Part shown: positions 7,875 to 9,019 of the stretch, in pieces
Numbering within the stretch: the first letter of the stretch is position 1
How the letters are laid out: each line of letters starts with the position of its first letter
Assembly (NCBI GenBank): GCA_902767455.1
Contig: CACXHH010000218.1
Location: forward strand, 1 to 9,019
Direction: 5' to 3'
DNA from: an uncultured Eubacteriales bacterium
GTDB taxonomy: Bacteria; Bacillota; Clostridia; Christensenellales; Borkfalkiaceae
DNA length: 9,019 nt
Notes under the pieces: generated by a model
What the model was told of the DNA's origin: nothing
Databases searched by the model: none
What the model saw: only the letters and a program-made list of their open reading frames with translations
Position numbers and translations under genes: made by a program

Positions 7875-7903
7875 ATTGTAGCACGCAAAAAGGGCGTAGT
7901 CAA
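7875..7903 (-). promoter_or_regulatory. Promoter of the phosphoesterase gene
   Basis: The minus strand has TTGACT (-35, 7903-7898), a 17-base spacer and TACAAT (-10, 7880-7875). This is close to the housekeeping sigma consensus. The expected +1 is at about 7869, giving a leader of about 29 bases before TTG at 7839. The spacer holds ACGC-N7-GCGT, a possible small operator. Confidence 0.85.
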
Positions 7904-7944
7904 TACCCCTGAAAATACTTATTATTCGCAAAAATATCAGCATA

Positions 7945-7964
7945 TAGTACGTAACTATGTACTA
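7945..7964. promoter_or_regulatory. Candidate operator in the divergent intergenic region
   Basis: An inverted repeat TAGTAC-N8-GTACTA at 7945-7950 and 7959-7964, with a second overlapping one, ATAGT-N5-ACTAT (7944-7958). It ends seven bases before the -35 of the plus-strand regulator gene and about 41 bases upstream of the -35 of the minus-strand gene. The position suits autoregulation by the divergent winged-helix protein and control of both genes. Binding is inferred, not shown. Confidence 0.5.
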
Positions 7965-7970
7965 AAATTC

Positions 7971-7999
7971 TTGACCTTTTAAAAAAAGTAAGCTATAAT
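7971..7999 (+). promoter_or_regulatory. Promoter of the regulator gene, predicted to make a leaderless mRNA
   Basis: TTGACC (7971-7976), a 17-base spacer with an A-tract, and a perfect TATAAT (7994-7999). The start codon ATG begins six bases after the -10 element, where +1 is expected. The transcript should therefore start at or within one or two bases of the ATG. Confidence 0.85.
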
Positions 8000-8005
8000 G
8001 TCGGT

Positions 8006-8959
8006 ATGGAAAGAGATTATTATAAGAAAGTAGAAGATTTTTCGTTTCTTTCGGGCGAAGACGATAAGATAGCCTCTTTGGGGATTGCTCTCGGCAACAA
8101 GACGCGCGTTCATCTTCTTCGGCTCGTGAGCGAGCGCCCGAGAACTATAACCGAGCTCAGCCACGCGCTGTATATTTCAACTTCGGCAACGCTTTTTCAT
8201 ATCGATCTTTTGGAAAAAGCTCAACTCGTAAAGACGACTTATCTTACTGATACGACGCGAAATACGCGCCTTATCTGCGCGGATAAGGTCAATTTTTCGC
8301 TCAACTTCGAGTTTCTGCACCGCGAAAAAGCAAGCCCCGTAAAGGAGCTTTCGTACGAAGTCGGGATAGGTGAATACACGAACATGCACTTTACCGAGCG
8401 GTGCGGAATGTTCTTAAAAGACGGAAGTTTTATCGCCGATCCTTTCTCGCCGTCAAAACGCGATATGGTCATTATGTGGCTCAACTGCGGCTTCGTCGAA
8501 TACTGTTTTCCCATCGTCGGATTCAGGGATAAACTTTTGGAGCTCGACTTCACTCTGGAGATCTGTTCGGAAGCGCCGCAGTACAGGCTGGACTACAAGT
8601 CGGATATAACGTTCAGCCTGAACGGAAAAGAGTTCGCCTACTACACTTGCCCGTCCGACTTCGGCGGTAAACGCGGCAAACTCAACCCCGAGTGGTGGGC
8701 CGATTCAAACACGCAGTACGGTCAGCTGATAAAGATAGCTTTGACGGACGTCGGCTCTTACGTCAACGGCGAAAAGACGAGTTCCGTCACGATCGCCGAT
8801 TTTGATTTTTCGCGCGATAACAAGCTCGTTTTCAGGATAGAAAACAAGCAAAATGCCGTAAACCGCGGCGGATTCAACCTATTTTCCAAATATATGGGAG
8901 ATTACGAACAGGATATTATCATGACTGCTATCGTGTCCGACGACGGGAAAAAGGAATAG
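8006..8959 (+). CDS. ArsR-type winged-helix transcriptional regulator with C-terminal sensor-like domain (COG4189-like)
   Basis: 317 residues. Residues 21-95 form a winged helix: DKIASLGIALGNKTRVHLLRL is helix 1, TITELSHALYI helix 2, STSATLFHIDLLEKAQLV the recognition helix, followed by a wing. The remaining ~220 residues are a beta-rich domain with NPEWWADSNTQYG (227-239) and GGFNLFSKYMGDYEQDI (288-304). I recognise this layout from COG4189-like regulators of Firmicutes, often found beside carbohydrate-active genes; this is from memory. The C-terminal domain probably senses a ligand or oligomerises. No Shine-Dalgarno precedes the ATG, and the -10 element ends six bases upstream, so translation is probably leaderless. 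No other in-frame start keeps the HTH complete. It is divergent from the phosphoesterase, which it likely controls. Metal-site cysteines of classic ArsR sensors are not apparent in the HTH. Confidence 0.85.
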   Translation: MERDYYKKVEDFSFLSGEDDKIASLGIALGNKTRVHLLRLVSERPRTITELSHALYISTSATLFHIDLLEKAQLVKTTYLTDTTRNTRLICADKVNFSLNFEFLHREKASPVKELSYEVGIGEYTNMHFTERCGMFLKDGSFIADPFSPSKRDMVIMWLNCGFVEYCFPIVGFRDKLLELDFTLEICSEAPQYRLDYKSDITFSLNGKEFAYYTCPSDFGGKRGKLNPEWWADSNTQYGQLIKIALTDVGSYVNGEKTSSVTIADFDFSRDNKLVFRIENKQNAVNRGGFNLFSKYMGDYEQDIIMTAIVSDDGKKE

Positions 8960-9019
8960 TTTTTCGTGCCGCTTGCGCTTAAAAATCGTAAAAATTACGG
9001 GATTTCCGTCTTATCGCGG
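8960..9019. other. Tail after the regulator gene, no supportable feature
   Basis: Sixty bases with only a weak imperfect hairpin (AAATCGTAA pairing with TTAC-GG-GATTT at about 8983-9005) and no T-run after it. The window ends before any terminator or next gene can be judged. Confidence 0.4.

Noticed and set aside
7904..7944. AT-rich stretch as a small ORF or RNA gene
   Set aside because: Too short, with no RBS or stable hairpin; it is better explained as promoter-flanking UP-type sequence.
7979..8164. Minus-strand small open frame covering the regulator start, and others at 8177-8553
   Set aside because: Antisense to a recognisable winged-helix gene, with no RBS or recognisable product.

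Overview
The window looks like Gram-positive, low-to-medium GC Bacillota (class Clostridia; an uncultured gut lineage of Christensenellales type is a guess). Evidence: AAGGAG-type ribosome binding sites, textbook TTGAC(x)-17-TA(T/C)AAT promoters, a lipobox lipoprotein with a long Ser/Glu/Gln linker, a giant secreted multidomain protein ending in a CxxC module and a membrane-anchor tail, and a COG4189-like ArsR-type regulator. This taxonomy is inference; no rRNA or marker gene is present. I see no tRNA, rRNA, CRISPR array, transposase or phage gene.

Layout. Bases 1-2450 (minus): 5' part of a cell-surface lipoprotein whose central domain is an SGNH/GDSL-like hydrolase of DUF4886 type, flanked by concanavalin A-like beta-sandwich modules; its 3' end lies outside the window. 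Bases 2451-2577: intergenic, with a stable hairpin, a short direct repeat and a small inverted repeat. Bases 2578-7839 (minus): a 1753-residue secreted metallophosphoesterase (calcineurin-like) with a signal peptide, a tandemly duplicated N-terminal block (ConA-like module, small beta module, bacterial Ig-like module), the catalytic domain with all metal-binding motifs, an FN3-like module, a third ConA-like module, a helical segment, a CxxC module and a C-terminal anchor signal. Bases 7840-8005: a divergent intergenic region with two back-to-back strong promoters and an inverted repeat that could be an operator. Bases 8006-8959 (plus): a winged-helix regulator, apparently translated from a leaderless mRNA. 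Bases 8960-9019: nothing supportable.

How the parts may work together (inference): the regulator is divergent from the phosphoesterase, as local regulators often are, and probably controls it and perhaps itself through the shared intergenic region. The phosphoesterase and the downstream lipoprotein carry related ConA-like modules, so both may bind the same external glycan or cell-surface polymer, one removing phosphate or phosphodiester groups and the other ester groups. The start of the large gene should be the TTG at 7839, because the two upstream ATGs lie inside the promoter or at the expected transcription start.
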